Source of the DNA: DASXVU01 sp963732855
GTDB lineage: Archaea > Thermoplasmatota > Thermoplasmata > Methanomassiliicoccales > UBA472
Reading direction: 5' to 3'
NCBI GenBank assembly: GCA_963732855.1
Contig: CAVTBB010000003.1
Span: 496,001-560,000 of the forward strand
Length of the DNA: 64,000 nt
Positions 1 through 8,131 of the stretch are shown one piece after another. Made by a program: the position numbers and the translations under genes. Position 1 is the first letter of the stretch. Each line of letters starts with the position of its first letter. The notes beneath the pieces were generated by a model, which worked only from the letters and a program-made list of their open reading frames with translations, had not been told where the DNA came from and made no database searches.

Positions 1-582
1 ATAAACTCGAGATTGACGTTAACCGGTGCAAGCATCCAGTGCGTCAACGATGCGGTGTTCCTGGATGATTCCAGCGCAGCGATATCCAATTCCGCGCTGA
101 ACGCATCGAGGTTCGACGTCTACTCAGTGCACAAGAGCAACGTCAGCATGACCACCACCAGCTTGGACGGCAAGCAGAAGGTCGAGGACAGCGGAACGAT
201 GACCTGGCTCAACCAGTTCACCGTGATCGTCAAGGATGCCGATGGCAAGCTGGTCTCCGGTGCACCGGTAACGGTGGTCAATGGGAATGGCAAGCTGATC
301 GCCAGCGGTGTCACTGCAAGCAACGGCCAATTCCTGGCTGATGTGATCGGCTGGACACAGAACGCCAACGGCAAACAGGGCGTTTCCGCCCCATACTGGG
401 TCAACGCCACGGTCGACGGAAAGGCAATCTCCCAGACGGTCGACGGAAGCCAGGTCCAGACGGTATATGCCCAGGCGGAGAAGAGCATGATCGACTCGAT
501 CCTGCTGCCACTGCTGCTGATCATATGTCTGGTCGTCGTTCTCGTAGTGATCGTAGTCGTTCTGCGGATCCGGAAGAAGTGA
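1..582 (+). CDS. C-terminal part of a membrane-anchored surface protein (5' end outside window)
   Basis: The frame is open from base 1, so the N-terminus lies upstream of the window. The first ~45 visible residues (asparagine- and serine-rich, hydrophobic alternation) look like the last coils of a right-handed beta-helix. They are followed by a ~90-residue domain that resembles an Ig/carboxypeptidase-like beta-sandwich (motif VKDADGKLVSGAPVTV). The end is a single strong transmembrane segment (LLPLLLIICLVVVLVVIVV) and a short basic tail RIRKK, the usual C-terminal anchor of archaeal exported proteins. A function is not recognisable. A T-rich stretch follows the stop at about 600-622 and may end transcription before gatD. 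Confidence 0.75.
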   Translation: MNSRLTLTGASIQCVNDAVFLDDSSAAISNSALNASRFDVYSVHKSNVSMTTTSLDGKQKVEDSGTMTWLNQFTVIVKDADGKLVSGAPVTVVNGNGKLIASGVTASNGQFLADVIGWTQNANGKQGVSAPYWVNATVDGKAISQTVDGSQVQTVYAQAEKSMIDSILLPLLLIICLVVVLVVIVVVLRIRKK

Positions 583-693
583 CAAGAAACCCCTTTCCAA
601 CCCCTTTTCTTTCTTCTTTTTTGGAATTGACCATCAGCCCAAGCGCGCAAAATGATTAAGAAGCGAACGCGCATTCTACGCCAGGTGCATCTG

Positions 694-1992
694 ATGGGTT
701 ATTCTCAAAGACTCCTTGACGTTCTCCGCTCGCTCAACGCCGAGGAAGGCGACACCGTTCTGGTTAAGGACACCGGCCGGGAGTATCGGGGCTTACTGAT
801 GCCCCATCATGAGTTCAGCGATCCGGAAGTGATCGTGGTCAAGCTCAAGTCGGGATACAACGTCGGTATCAGGACCGGTCCCGATACCGTTATCGATATC
901 ATCTCCAAGGTCCAGCCGAAGGAAAGGAAGCCGCACCATATGCATCCCTCCAAGGACAAGAAGAACGTGGCGGTTCTCGGCACCGGGGGAACCATCGCCT
1001 CCTATGTCGATTACCGCACTGGTGCGGTGCACCCGGCACTCTCGGCAGACGACCTGGTCGCTGCCGTGCCGGAGATAGCAGACATATGCAATGTTCGCTC
1101 CGAGGTGATCTTCTCGATCTTCAGCGAGAACATGACCGTCGACCATTGGCAAAAGCTCGCCGGGGCGATCGCCGACCGGTTGAACGATGGCGTCGATGGG
1201 TGCATTGTCCCGCACGGCACGGACACCATGGGTTACTCCGCGGCGGCTCTCTCCTTCATGCTCGAAGGTCTGACCAAGCCGGTCGTTCTGGTAGGGGCAC
1301 AGCGGTCCTCCGACCGGCCTTCGACGGACGCTCACACCAATCTCGTTTCCTCCGCCCGCTTCATCGTCGAGGGAGACGCCGCCGGTGTCTACGTGCTCAT
1401 GCACGAGACGTCATCGGATACGGCCGGGGCGGTCCATCTCGGCACCAAGGTGCGCAAGATGCACACCAGCCGGCGTGACGCCTTCCACAGCGTGAACAGC
1501 AGTCCGGTGGCCCGCATCGGATTCGAGGGTGGCATCGAGTACTTGGGAGACCATCAGAAACGGTCCGAGGGCAAGGTAACCCTCAGGGACGGGATGGACG
1601 CTAACGTGGCACTCCTGCAGTTCTATCCTGGGATGTCCCCCGTGGCCTTCGAGTCCGTGCTCGCCTCACATCACGGCGTGGTCATCGCTGGATCCGGTCT
1701 TGGTCACGTCTCCAAGGACATGGTCAAGGCGATCGACAAGGCAATTAAGGCCGGGACCAAGATCGTCATGACCTCCCAGTGCCTTTATGGTCGAGTGAAC
1801 CTGAACGTCTATGACACCGGGAGAGATCTAATCACCGCCGGCGTCATTCCTGGGGAGGACATGCTGCCCGAGACCGCCTACGTCAAACTGATGTGGGTTA
1901 TGGGTCAGACCTCGGATGATGATAACGTCCGCAGATTGATGGCGACGAATCTCCGCGGCGAGATCACGGAAAGGAGGGAGATCGATGGTTGA
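694..1992 (+). CDS. gatD: Glutamyl-tRNA(Gln) amidotransferase subunit D
   Basis: GatD is the glutaminase (asparaginase-like) subunit of the archaeal GatDE complex, which converts Glu-tRNA(Gln) to Gln-tRNA(Gln). The 432-residue protein has the short N-terminal GatD barrel (KLKSGYNVGI near residues 51-59) and then the two L-asparaginase catalytic signatures, GTGGTIAS (96-103) and HGTDTMGYSA (174-183). I chose the ATG at 694 over an in-frame ATG at 652 because AGGTG lies six bases upstream and family members begin just before the barrel. The 3' end overlaps gatE by 8 bp, so the two subunits are translationally coupled. Confidence 0.96.
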   Translation: MGYSQRLLDVLRSLNAEEGDTVLVKDTGREYRGLLMPHHEFSDPEVIVVKLKSGYNVGIRTGPDTVIDIISKVQPKERKPHHMHPSKDKKNVAVLGTGGTIASYVDYRTGAVHPALSADDLVAAVPEIADICNVRSEVIFSIFSENMTVDHWQKLAGAIADRLNDGVDGCIVPHGTDTMGYSAAALSFMLEGLTKPVVLVGAQRSSDRPSTDAHTNLVSSARFIVEGDAAGVYVLMHETSSDTAGAVHLGTKVRKMHTSRRDAFHSVNSSPVARIGFEGGIEYLGDHQKRSEGKVTLRDGMDANVALLQFYPGMSPVAFESVLASHHGVVIAGSGLGHVSKDMVKAIDKAIKAGTKIVMTSQCLYGRVNLNVYDTGRDLITAGVIPGEDMLPETAYVKLMWVMGQTSDDDNVRRLMATNLRGEITERREIDG

Positions 1993-3847
1993 ACACGAAC
2001 TGACCTGCGGCATCGAGATACACCAGCAGCTTAGCACGAAGAAGCTGTTCTGCTCCTGCGAATCCGATCTGGTGGAGGAAGAGGGATTCACCCTTTTGCG
2101 CCGGCTAAGGCCGTCGCAGTCCGAGCTAGGTGAGATCGACCGGGCGGTGTTGGCACAGGCAGCGAGGAAGATGAGCTTCAGGTACCAGGCGCCAAGATCG
2201 AGATGCTGCCTAGTGGAAGCGGACGAGGAGCCCCCACACGATGCGGACAAGGACGCGGTCCAGGCATCGCTCATAGTCTCTGCCCTGCTGAAGGCGAGGA
2301 CGGTTGACGAAGTGCACTATATGCGTAAGATAGTCATCGACGGCTCAAACACATCCGGCTTCCAAAGGACCGCGCTGATATCGACAGACGGCATACTGGA
2401 TGTTAACGGGAAGTCCATTTCCATCCTCTCGATCTGTCTTGAGGAGGACGCGGCGCGTAAGGTTGAGACCAAGGCCAGCGAGGTCACCTACCGTTTGGAC
2501 CGATTGGGAATTCCGCTTATAGAGATCGCCACCGGTCCGGACATGCACGACGGCGAAACAGTAAAGGACGTGGCGCAGCGCCTTGGCTCGATACTGCGTG
2601 CAACGAAGAAGGTGAAACGTGGCCTGGGAACGATCCGAGAGGACGTCAACATCTCCATCCCGGGCGGGGCGAGGGTGGAGATCAAAGGCGTCCAGGACCT
2701 GAAATTGCTGCCTACATACGTCGATAAGGAGGTCGAGAGGCAGAGAGCCCTCCTGAAGATCAGGGGCATGCTAAAGGAAAGGGGCGTGACGCAAGTGATC
2801 GGCGAAGTGGTCGATTACACTGCCATTTTCGCATCGTCCAAGTCAAAGGTCATTATCTCGGCGTTGGCCAAGAGCGGTAAGGTGCTGGGCATCAAGCTTC
2901 CCGGTTTCATTGGGGTCATGAAGAGCGCGGATGGGAAGCTCCGTCTGGGGGCGGAGATGGCCCAACACGCCCGTACTCGGGGGGTCATGGGCATCTTCCA
3001 TTCGGACGAGCTCCCTGGCTATGGAATCACGCCCGAAACGGTCAACGAGCTTAGGGCGGCGATGGCGCTGGAAGACGGTGATGCTTTCGCCATATGCGCC
3101 GATGACCCGGTCAAGGCGGAAGCGGCATTGAAGGCGGCGGTGGAACGCGCCAGGACAGCTCTGGAAGGCGTTCCGGAGGAAACCCGGGACCCTCAGCCGG
3201 ACGGCAGCAGCGCGTTCTCGAGACCGCTGCCCGGAGCGGGTCGGATGTACCCGGAGACCGATGTCCGGCCTATCCCAATCACTCCAGAGCGCATGGCAGA
3301 GATCGCATCGAACCTGCCGGAACTGCCCGAACAGACCATCAATCGTTTCGTCAACACCTATGGCGTCCACAAGCAGCAGGCCGCCCAGATCGTCAGGGAA
3401 GGGTTCGATCAGTTGTTCGAGGAGCTTGCGGCCCGGGACCTGGCGGGCGTGGCCGCACGCACGTTCCTGAACACCTATCCGGAATTGGAGAAGGAAGGAA
3501 TGGACGTCTCTTCGATATCGGACGATTCCATAAGGGAACTGTTCGACGGACTGATCAAAGGCAAATACACCAAAGAAGCTCTTCCGGACCTGCTGCGGCA
3601 CGTGGCGAATGGCAAGGATGTCAAGGCGTCGATCGAGGCCCTGGGCGTCATGCAGGTCGACAGCGGGGAGGCGGGCGCGATCATCGCCAAATTGGTCAAG
3701 GAGCGAGAGCACTTCGTCAGGGAGAAGAAGATGGCCGCCATCGGTCCATTGATGGCCCCGGCGATGGCCGAGCTACGCGGAAAGGTGGATGGCAAAACGA
3801 TCAACGAACTGCTGAAGAAGGAGATAGAGAAACTGCTCAGCTCATGA
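1985..3847 (+). CDS. gatE: Glutamyl-tRNA(Gln) amidotransferase subunit E
   Basis: GatE is the kinase/transamidase subunit that binds and phosphorylates misacylated Glu-tRNA(Gln); GatD supplies the ammonia. The 620-residue length is normal. The N-terminus carries the GatB/GatE cradle signature (GIEIHQQLSTKKLFCSC). The middle (~residues 290-400) contains the GAD-type insert shared with AspRS that separates GatE from bacterial GatB (GIKLPGFIGVM, GVMGIFHSDELPGYGI). The C-terminus is the helical YqeY-like tail. It overlaps gatD upstream and runs convergently into the methyltransferase gene, overlapping its 3' end by 11 bp. Presence of GatDE implies indirect Gln-tRNA formation, as in nearly all archaea. 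Confidence 0.96.
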   Translation: MVEHELTCGIEIHQQLSTKKLFCSCESDLVEEEGFTLLRRLRPSQSELGEIDRAVLAQAARKMSFRYQAPRSRCCLVEADEEPPHDADKDAVQASLIVSALLKARTVDEVHYMRKIVIDGSNTSGFQRTALISTDGILDVNGKSISILSICLEEDAARKVETKASEVTYRLDRLGIPLIEIATGPDMHDGETVKDVAQRLGSILRATKKVKRGLGTIREDVNISIPGGARVEIKGVQDLKLLPTYVDKEVERQRALLKIRGMLKERGVTQVIGEVVDYTAIFASSKSKVIISALAKSGKVLGIKLPGFIGVMKSADGKLRLGAEMAQHARTRGVMGIFHSDELPGYGITPETVNELRAAMALEDGDAFAICADDPVKAEAALKAAVERARTALEGVPEETRDPQPDGSSAFSRPLPGAGRMYPETDVRPIPITPERMAEIASNLPELPEQTINRFVNTYGVHKQQAAQIVREGFDQLFEELAARDLAGVAARTFLNTYPELEKEGMDVSSISDDSIRELFDGLIKGKYTKEALPDLLRHVANGKDVKASIEALGVMQVDSGEAGAIIAKLVKEREHFVREKKMAAIGPLMAPAMAELRGKVDGKTINELLKKEIEKLLSS

Positions 3848-4418
3848 TCTCGCGCGGGCGGAGTTCCAGCACCCGGAGCTCCTCGAAGAACAGGTGCTGT
3901 GCCCTCAGCTCCCTGACCAGGAACGGGTCGAGAATTTCCTTGAGCGGGACCTTTTCCATATCGGACGACACAATCACCACGATCCTTCCCCCCAGGTTCA
4001 GATGCTCCGGCGCCTGCTCCAGGAATCTGCCCAAAGTCTCCGTTCCGGTCCTCCCGCCTGCCCATGCCAGGTCGCTCACGTCCGTGCCTTCTCCCCGGAG
4101 ATAGGGCGGGTTGAACACGATCAGGTCGAAACAGCCATGCACGTTCTGAAAAAGGTCTGACCGGATCACCTTGAGCCTTAGATCGTTCAGACCAGCCGCC
4201 GCCTTGGCGCATATCGCCGCTTCATAGTTCACATCGACCGCCGTCACCTCCGCCCCGGCCTTGGCGAGATGCAGCGAGACGAGCCCGCTGCCACATCCGA
4301 TCTCCAGCGCACGGTCGCCTGGCATGACCTCGAGTGCATCGATCAGGAGGAACGTATCGTCGGAGGGGCAATAAACACTCTCCAGGCAATTCACGGCTAT
4401 CGTCGTGTCTAGTTTCAT
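3837..4418 (-). CDS. HemK2/Mtq2-type class I methyltransferase (probable release-factor glutamine methylase)
   Basis: This is a 193-residue Rossmann methyltransferase. Motif I is EIGCGSGLVS (39-48) and the NPPY catalytic motif is at 103-106, which marks N5-glutamine or N6-adenine methylases. The short single-domain form with the N-terminal CPSDDTFLLIDAL segment is that of the archaeal/eukaryotic HemK2 (N6AMT1/Mtq2) branch, which methylates the GGQ glutamine of release factor 1; that substrate is inferred from the family. The start at 4418 was chosen for the GAAGG just upstream; an in-frame ATG exists at 4439. In eukaryotes Mtq2 needs Trm112, and a Trm112-like gene lies at 58166-58342. Confidence 0.85.
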   Translation of the reverse strand: MKLDTTIAVNCLESVYCPSDDTFLLIDALEVMPGDRALEIGCGSGLVSLHLAKAGAEVTAVDVNYEAAICAKAAAGLNDLRLKVIRSDLFQNVHGCFDLIVFNPPYLRGEGTDVSDLAWAGGRTGTETLGRFLEQAPEHLNLGGRIVVIVSSDMEKVPLKEILDPFLVRELRAQHLFFEELRVLELRPREIMS

Positions 4419-4532
4419 AGCGCTTCCTTCAGACCCCATTCTAGATGGTGGGATAAATTGATTGGCACGGATTCATGTCGATGTTTCCGAAATAATATTA
4501 AGTGTTCGAGCGCTTGATGGCGTCCGAGCCAT

Positions 4533-5429
4533 ATGGAAACGATATCGGTCATAGCCTTCGCCGTCATGCTAATAGCGGTCGTGATCGGGTTCATGAAACG
4601 GTTCAGCTACACGAACATACTGGTCGTGGCCAACCTCGCCGTTTTCATGCTAACCATCTTGGCCCCGGTGACCCCAGGCGGGCTGACCTCGGTCCAGACC
4701 GACCTTGGTTTCCGGGCGACCTATTTCTCCACCGGTCAGAACCTGTATACGGTATTCACCAATCTGTTCATCCATGCCAGTTTCTTCCACGTCATTGGGA
4801 ACATGCTTTTCCTGTTCCTCATTGGAAACTCATACGAAGAGAGGGTGGGTAAGAACAAGTTCGTGGCGACCTATTTCATCGCCGGTCTGGCTGGCACGCT
4901 GGTTGAATCGGTCATCCTCAGCGGCTCCTCGAATCTAATGATCGGCGCTTCAGGGGCGATCGCCGGTGTCATGGGCGCGATGCTGTTGCTCTACCCCCGG
5001 GACAAGGTCCCCATGTTCCTGTTGATCATATTCCTCCCGGCAGTATCAGTGTGGCTGGCGGTTGGTTCCTGGTTCGCCTGGCAGGTGTTCCTGGCGTTCT
5101 CCACGCCGAACGCTCTCGTGGGAGGTGGGATCGGTTTCGGAGCCCATTTCGGCGGTTTCCTGGCCGGCATGCTGGTAGCCCACCTATATCCTCAATCGAT
5201 GGCAAGAACGCCCCGGGCGGTGGACGTTACCGACCTGGAATCGCTGGCAACCACGAAGGAGCTGAAGGATGCGCTGGAACGAATCCGGGGCGAGACCAAA
5301 CCGGATGTCAGGAACGCCTGGTTGGAGTACTTCGCAGAGCACGCCGTCTGTCCTAAATGTGGAAACCACCCGAAATGGAAGGGAAACAGTATTAAGTGCT
5401 CTTGTGGATTTGAATCTCAGCTGAAATGA
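4533..5429 (+). CDS. Rhomboid-family intramembrane serine protease with C-terminal zinc ribbon
   Basis: The 298-residue polytopic membrane protein has rhomboid hallmarks. The conserved His-rich segment of TM2 is NLFIHASFFHVIGN (residues 77-90), the catalytic serine lies in GASGAIAG (Ser140) and the catalytic histidine in GAHFGG (His205). Known rhomboids cleave transmembrane substrates inside the membrane. After the membrane core comes a ~55-residue cytosolic region and a zinc ribbon (CPKCG...CSCG, about residues 273-292), an appendage seen in some archaeal rhomboids whose role is unknown to me. The TGA overlaps the ATG of the next gene (ATGA), so the downstream MBL protein is probably co-translated. 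Confidence 0.9.
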   Translation: METISVIAFAVMLIAVVIGFMKRFSYTNILVVANLAVFMLTILAPVTPGGLTSVQTDLGFRATYFSTGQNLYTVFTNLFIHASFFHVIGNMLFLFLIGNSYEERVGKNKFVATYFIAGLAGTLVESVILSGSSNLMIGASGAIAGVMGAMLLLYPRDKVPMFLLIIFLPAVSVWLAVGSWFAWQVFLAFSTPNALVGGGIGFGAHFGGFLAGMLVAHLYPQSMARTPRAVDVTDLESLATTKELKDALERIRGETKPDVRNAWLEYFAEHAVCPKCGNHPKWKGNSIKCSCGFESQLK

Positions 5430-6031
5430 GCGATATCAAGGTCAAGGTTCTGTGCGAAGGCCGCATCGTGAGGGATGGGAAGGCGATATTGGAAGCCCAT
5501 TCGTCAGTCACCATGGTCACATGGCCAGAGCACATCATGATCGTCGACACCAGTGATGGAGACTATCGGCCCAGGATGATCTCCGCGCTCTCCGCCAACG
5601 AGGTCGACCCGGACCAGGTTGACATCGTCGTGAACACGCACCTTCACTCTGACCATTGCTCGAACAACGATCTGTTCCGTTACGCTATCCAAATGGCCCA
5701 CGAGATGGAAAAGCCCCGGGGCAAGATCGTCTCTGTCGGAGCCGACCAGGATCTATGCCCGGGCATCAGCCTGGTGCACACACCAGGACACACGCCGGGC
5801 TCCTTGAGCGTGTTCGTGGAGGCAGAGCGTAAGTACGCGATCGTGGGTGACGCTATCCCCACGTTCGAGAACGTGCGACGCTGGGTGGCTCCGGGAATCG
5901 TTTCGGACGGGGAGGCCGCCCTGAAGAGCATGAAGAAGATAATCGCATTCGCCGACATCGTTGTCCCGGGTCACGATGCCCCGTTCGAAGTAGACCGTCG
6001 AAACGATAGATTTATCCCGAACAGAGCTTAA
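5426..6031 (+). CDS. Metallo-beta-lactamase-fold hydrolase
   Basis: This 201-residue single-domain MBL protein has the zinc-binding motif THLHSDH (residues 71-77), a second ligand region VHTPGHTPGS, the bridging aspartate in AIVGDAIPT and a final VPGHDAPF histidine. Full metal ligation argues for an active hydrolase, but the substrate cannot be read from sequence. Glyoxalase II-like or lactonase-like activity are the usual possibilities. It starts inside the stop codon of the rhomboid gene (ATGA). Its last 25 bases contain the TATA-like box that appears to drive the next gene. Confidence 0.85.
   Translation: MSDIKVKVLCEGRIVRDGKAILEAHSSVTMVTWPEHIMIVDTSDGDYRPRMISALSANEVDPDQVDIVVNTHLHSDHCSNNDLFRYAIQMAHEMEKPRGKIVSVGADQDLCPGISLVHTPGHTPGSLSVFVEAERKYAIVGDAIPTFENVRRWVAPGIVSDGEAALKSMKKIIAFADIVVPGHDAPFEVDRRNDRFIPNRA
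6009..6017 (+). promoter_or_regulatory. TATA-like box for the HVO_0476-type gene
   Basis: GATTTATCC is centred about 26 nt before the ATG at 6040, the spacing expected for an archaeal promoter driving a leaderless mRNA. It lies inside the 3' end of the MBL gene. This is inference from sequence only. Confidence 0.5.
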
Positions 6032-6039
6032 TCGCCGTG

Positions 6040-6651
6040 ATGAGTGATATGAACGTACCGAACGCCCTAAACCTCGAATGTCCGGATTGCGGAGAGAAGA
6101 CAGTGCACGAGGTGCTGCGGGGCAGGATCAGCAAGGAAGGTGACGTGTTGGAAACGACCGTCAAGTGCCAGCAATGCGGAAAGGTTTATACGACGGTGGT
6201 CCGGGAGCCGAAGGCGGTGCTCGTTCCGATCATAGTTTCAGAGATGGGTACTTCCAAGCGTTATGAGATCGAGATGTCCCAGGGGGACCTTGTCTCGTAC
6301 GAGGACGAGATGTTCGTGGAGGACATGCCGGTGCTAATCACCGGGCTAGAAGTGGACGGACGCCGCGTGATGAAAGCGAAGGCCGAGGAGATTTCCACTC
6401 TCTGGGCGAAGAAGTTTGATAAGGTCAGGGTTCGAATAGCAGTGAACAAGGGCAGCAAGACGCTATCCATTGACATCACCGCCACACCCGATGAGGAGTT
6501 CTTCGTCGGGGACCTGATGACGCTAGGACGCGAGGAAGTGGTCATCCATTCGATCAAGACATCGGATGGTGGGATGGCCAAGAGCGGCGCCGTGCGAGCC
6601 AGGGACATCGTCCGCATCTACGCTAAGAAGGCCAGGACGACATACTCCTGA
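6040..6651 (+). CDS. HVO_0476-family zinc finger protein
   Basis: This 203-residue protein belongs to the archaeal HVO_0476 zinc-finger family, whose function is not established. The N-terminus has a zinc ribbon built from CPDC and CQQC pairs about 27 residues apart. The remainder is a beta-rich domain with a conserved pattern (SYEDEMFVEDMPVLITGLEV, then VRIAVNKGSKTLSI) typical of the family. The start at 6040 was preferred over a GTG at 6037 because a TATA-like box lies ~26 nt upstream, as for a leaderless transcript. Only seven bases separate its stop from the pcm start, so the two genes are probably co-transcribed. Confidence 0.82.
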   Translation: MSDMNVPNALNLECPDCGEKTVHEVLRGRISKEGDVLETTVKCQQCGKVYTTVVREPKAVLVPIIVSEMGTSKRYEIEMSQGDLVSYEDEMFVEDMPVLITGLEVDGRRVMKAKAEEISTLWAKKFDKVRVRIAVNKGSKTLSIDITATPDEEFFVGDLMTLGREEVVIHSIKTSDGGMAKSGAVRARDIVRIYAKKARTTYS

Positions 6652-6658
6652 AGGTCCA

Positions 6659-7312
6659 ATGGGTACAGAGCAAGCGCGCAAACGAATGGTCGCCGAGTTG
6701 GTTGAATCCGGTTATGTCCAGGGTGATACGGTAGCCGTAGCCATGGAGAAAGTGGAACGGCACCGTTTCCTGCCTTCCAGCATGGAAAGTGTCGCGTATG
6801 TCGATTCCCCCTTGGCCATCGGATTAGGGCAGACGATCTCCGCTCCGCACATGGTTGGAATGATGGCCAGCGGTCTTGACCTCCACCCGGGGCTCAAGGT
6901 GCTGGAGATCGGAGGCGGGTCCGGTTATCATGCTGCGGTCATCGCCGAACTCGTCAGGCCTGATGGCCACGTTTACAGTATAGAACGGATCCAGTCCCTG
7001 GCGGACAGCGCGAAGCGGAGCCTAGAAGCAGCTGGATATGCGGATCTTGTCACAACCATCGTGGCAGATGGCTCAAAGGGATGTCCGCTATACGCACCGT
7101 ACGATCGCATCAGCGTCGCGTGCGGGGCACCAGACGTTCCTCCGCCCCTCTTTGAACAATTGAGAGAAGGGGGCAGGATGTTGATCCCGGTGGGCGGGCG
7201 GACCTATCAGGAACTGTATCTGGTCACCAATGAGAATGGCAAGATGAAAAAGAAGGATATGGGGGGCGTTCTATTCGTTCCCCTGATCGGAGAGTATGGG
7301 TTCCCGGAATAG
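6659..7312 (+). CDS. pcm: Protein-L-isoaspartate O-methyltransferase
   Basis: This enzyme methylates isoaspartyl residues in damaged proteins so that they can revert to aspartate. The 217-residue length is typical. The family signature IGLGQTISAPHM is intact (about residues 54-65), followed by the SAM-binding motif LEIGGGSGYHA and a conserved acidic motif VYSIER. The frame is open upstream, but the ATG at 6659 is preceded by AAGGT at the right distance and matches the usual N-terminus. Pairing with the HVO_0476-type gene suggests one transcript. Confidence 0.94.
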   Translation: MGTEQARKRMVAELVESGYVQGDTVAVAMEKVERHRFLPSSMESVAYVDSPLAIGLGQTISAPHMVGMMASGLDLHPGLKVLEIGGGSGYHAAVIAELVRPDGHVYSIERIQSLADSAKRSLEAAGYADLVTTIVADGSKGCPLYAPYDRISVACGAPDVPPPLFEQLREGGRMLIPVGGRTYQELYLVTNENGKMKKKDMGGVLFVPLIGEYGFPE

Positions 7313-7314
7313 GC

Positions 7315-7995
7315 TCAGCCCTTCAAACCAAAATCCTGACCTAAGATATGCGGCAGAATGTCCGACAGATCATCACTGCGGACCACCACGTTGGCTTGAT
7401 GGGCCACATAATCATCGATCGGGTTGAACGCTATCTTCAGACTGGACGCTTCGAACATCGAAACGTCGATGAAGCTGTTGCCTACGCTACAGATGTGTTC
7501 CCGGTCCACGCCGTATATGGAAGAGAACTTCTCCACTGCATGACGTTTGTTCGCGAGTTCCACCCGGAGCACCCCTTCGCCGGTCAGTTTTCCGGCAGTG
7601 TCGCAGGCGAAACCATTAGCTACCCAATCATCAAAGCCAAAGCGCTTGGCGATCCTGCTGGCAACGACGTCAAGCCCGCCGCTCACAATGACCGTCTTGA
7701 TGCCGTGCCACCTCAGCTCGTCGACCGTCTTCTGGATGCCCTCCACTATCGGAAGCGGTTCCAGTATCGCGTCGATGTCCGACAGGCATAAGTTGGGCTT
7801 TTTGTCGATCCACAGAGCGATGTCCCGGCGCATGAACTCCATGTCGTCGATCTCGCCCTTCACAAATGCCTTGATCGACTCCTCGCTCTTTACCCCGAAG
7901 TGGTCATGCACCCAGGTCCACGTGGACTCATAGTCGACCAGGACGCCATCCATATCGAATGCGACCAATCCAAAGTCATGTCGTGAGTTCGGCAT
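7315..7995 (-). CDS. HAD-superfamily phosphatase, phosphoserine phosphatase-like
   Basis: This 226-residue HAD hydrolase has motif I FDMDGVLVD (nucleophile and acid Asp near residues 14 and 16), motif II VIVSGGLDVV and a conserved lysine region before motif IV. It resembles SerB-type (HAD-IB) phosphatases, but motif IV reads CSVGNSFIDVSMF, with asparagine where SerB has the first aspartate of GDxxND. Substrate specificity is therefore uncertain: phosphoserine is one candidate, and another small phosphomonoester is equally possible. The ATG at 7995 was chosen because the aspartate motif begins 13 residues later, and a TATA-like stretch lies at about 8021-8030. It converges with pcm, two bases apart. 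Confidence 0.8.
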   Translation of the reverse strand: MPNSRHDFGLVAFDMDGVLVDYESTWTWVHDHFGVKSEESIKAFVKGEIDDMEFMRRDIALWIDKKPNLCLSDIDAILEPLPIVEGIQKTVDELRWHGIKTVIVSGGLDVVASRIAKRFGFDDWVANGFACDTAGKLTGEGVLRVELANKRHAVEKFSSIYGVDREHICSVGNSFIDVSMFEASSLKIAFNPIDDYVAHQANVVVRSDDLSDILPHILGQDFGLKG

Positions 7996-8131
7996 ACTCT
8001 CTCCCAGGATGGACCTGGATATTAAAGATTGTGAACTGAGAACGGTAACGGTGGAAAAGTCCGGCACATCTAAATAACCAGAAAAAATCCCCCTGACATA
8101 CTAGTTGCTACTATTGGCACTAGGATGCATC

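Noticed and set aside
793..1404. 203-codon antisense frame in gatD
   Set aside because: The sense protein is fully conserved GatD; the antisense translation shows no family pattern.
2843..3712. 289-codon open frame antisense to gatE
   Set aside because: It lies wholly inside the conserved gatE gene and has no domain or start signal; it is a by-product of GC-rich codon use.
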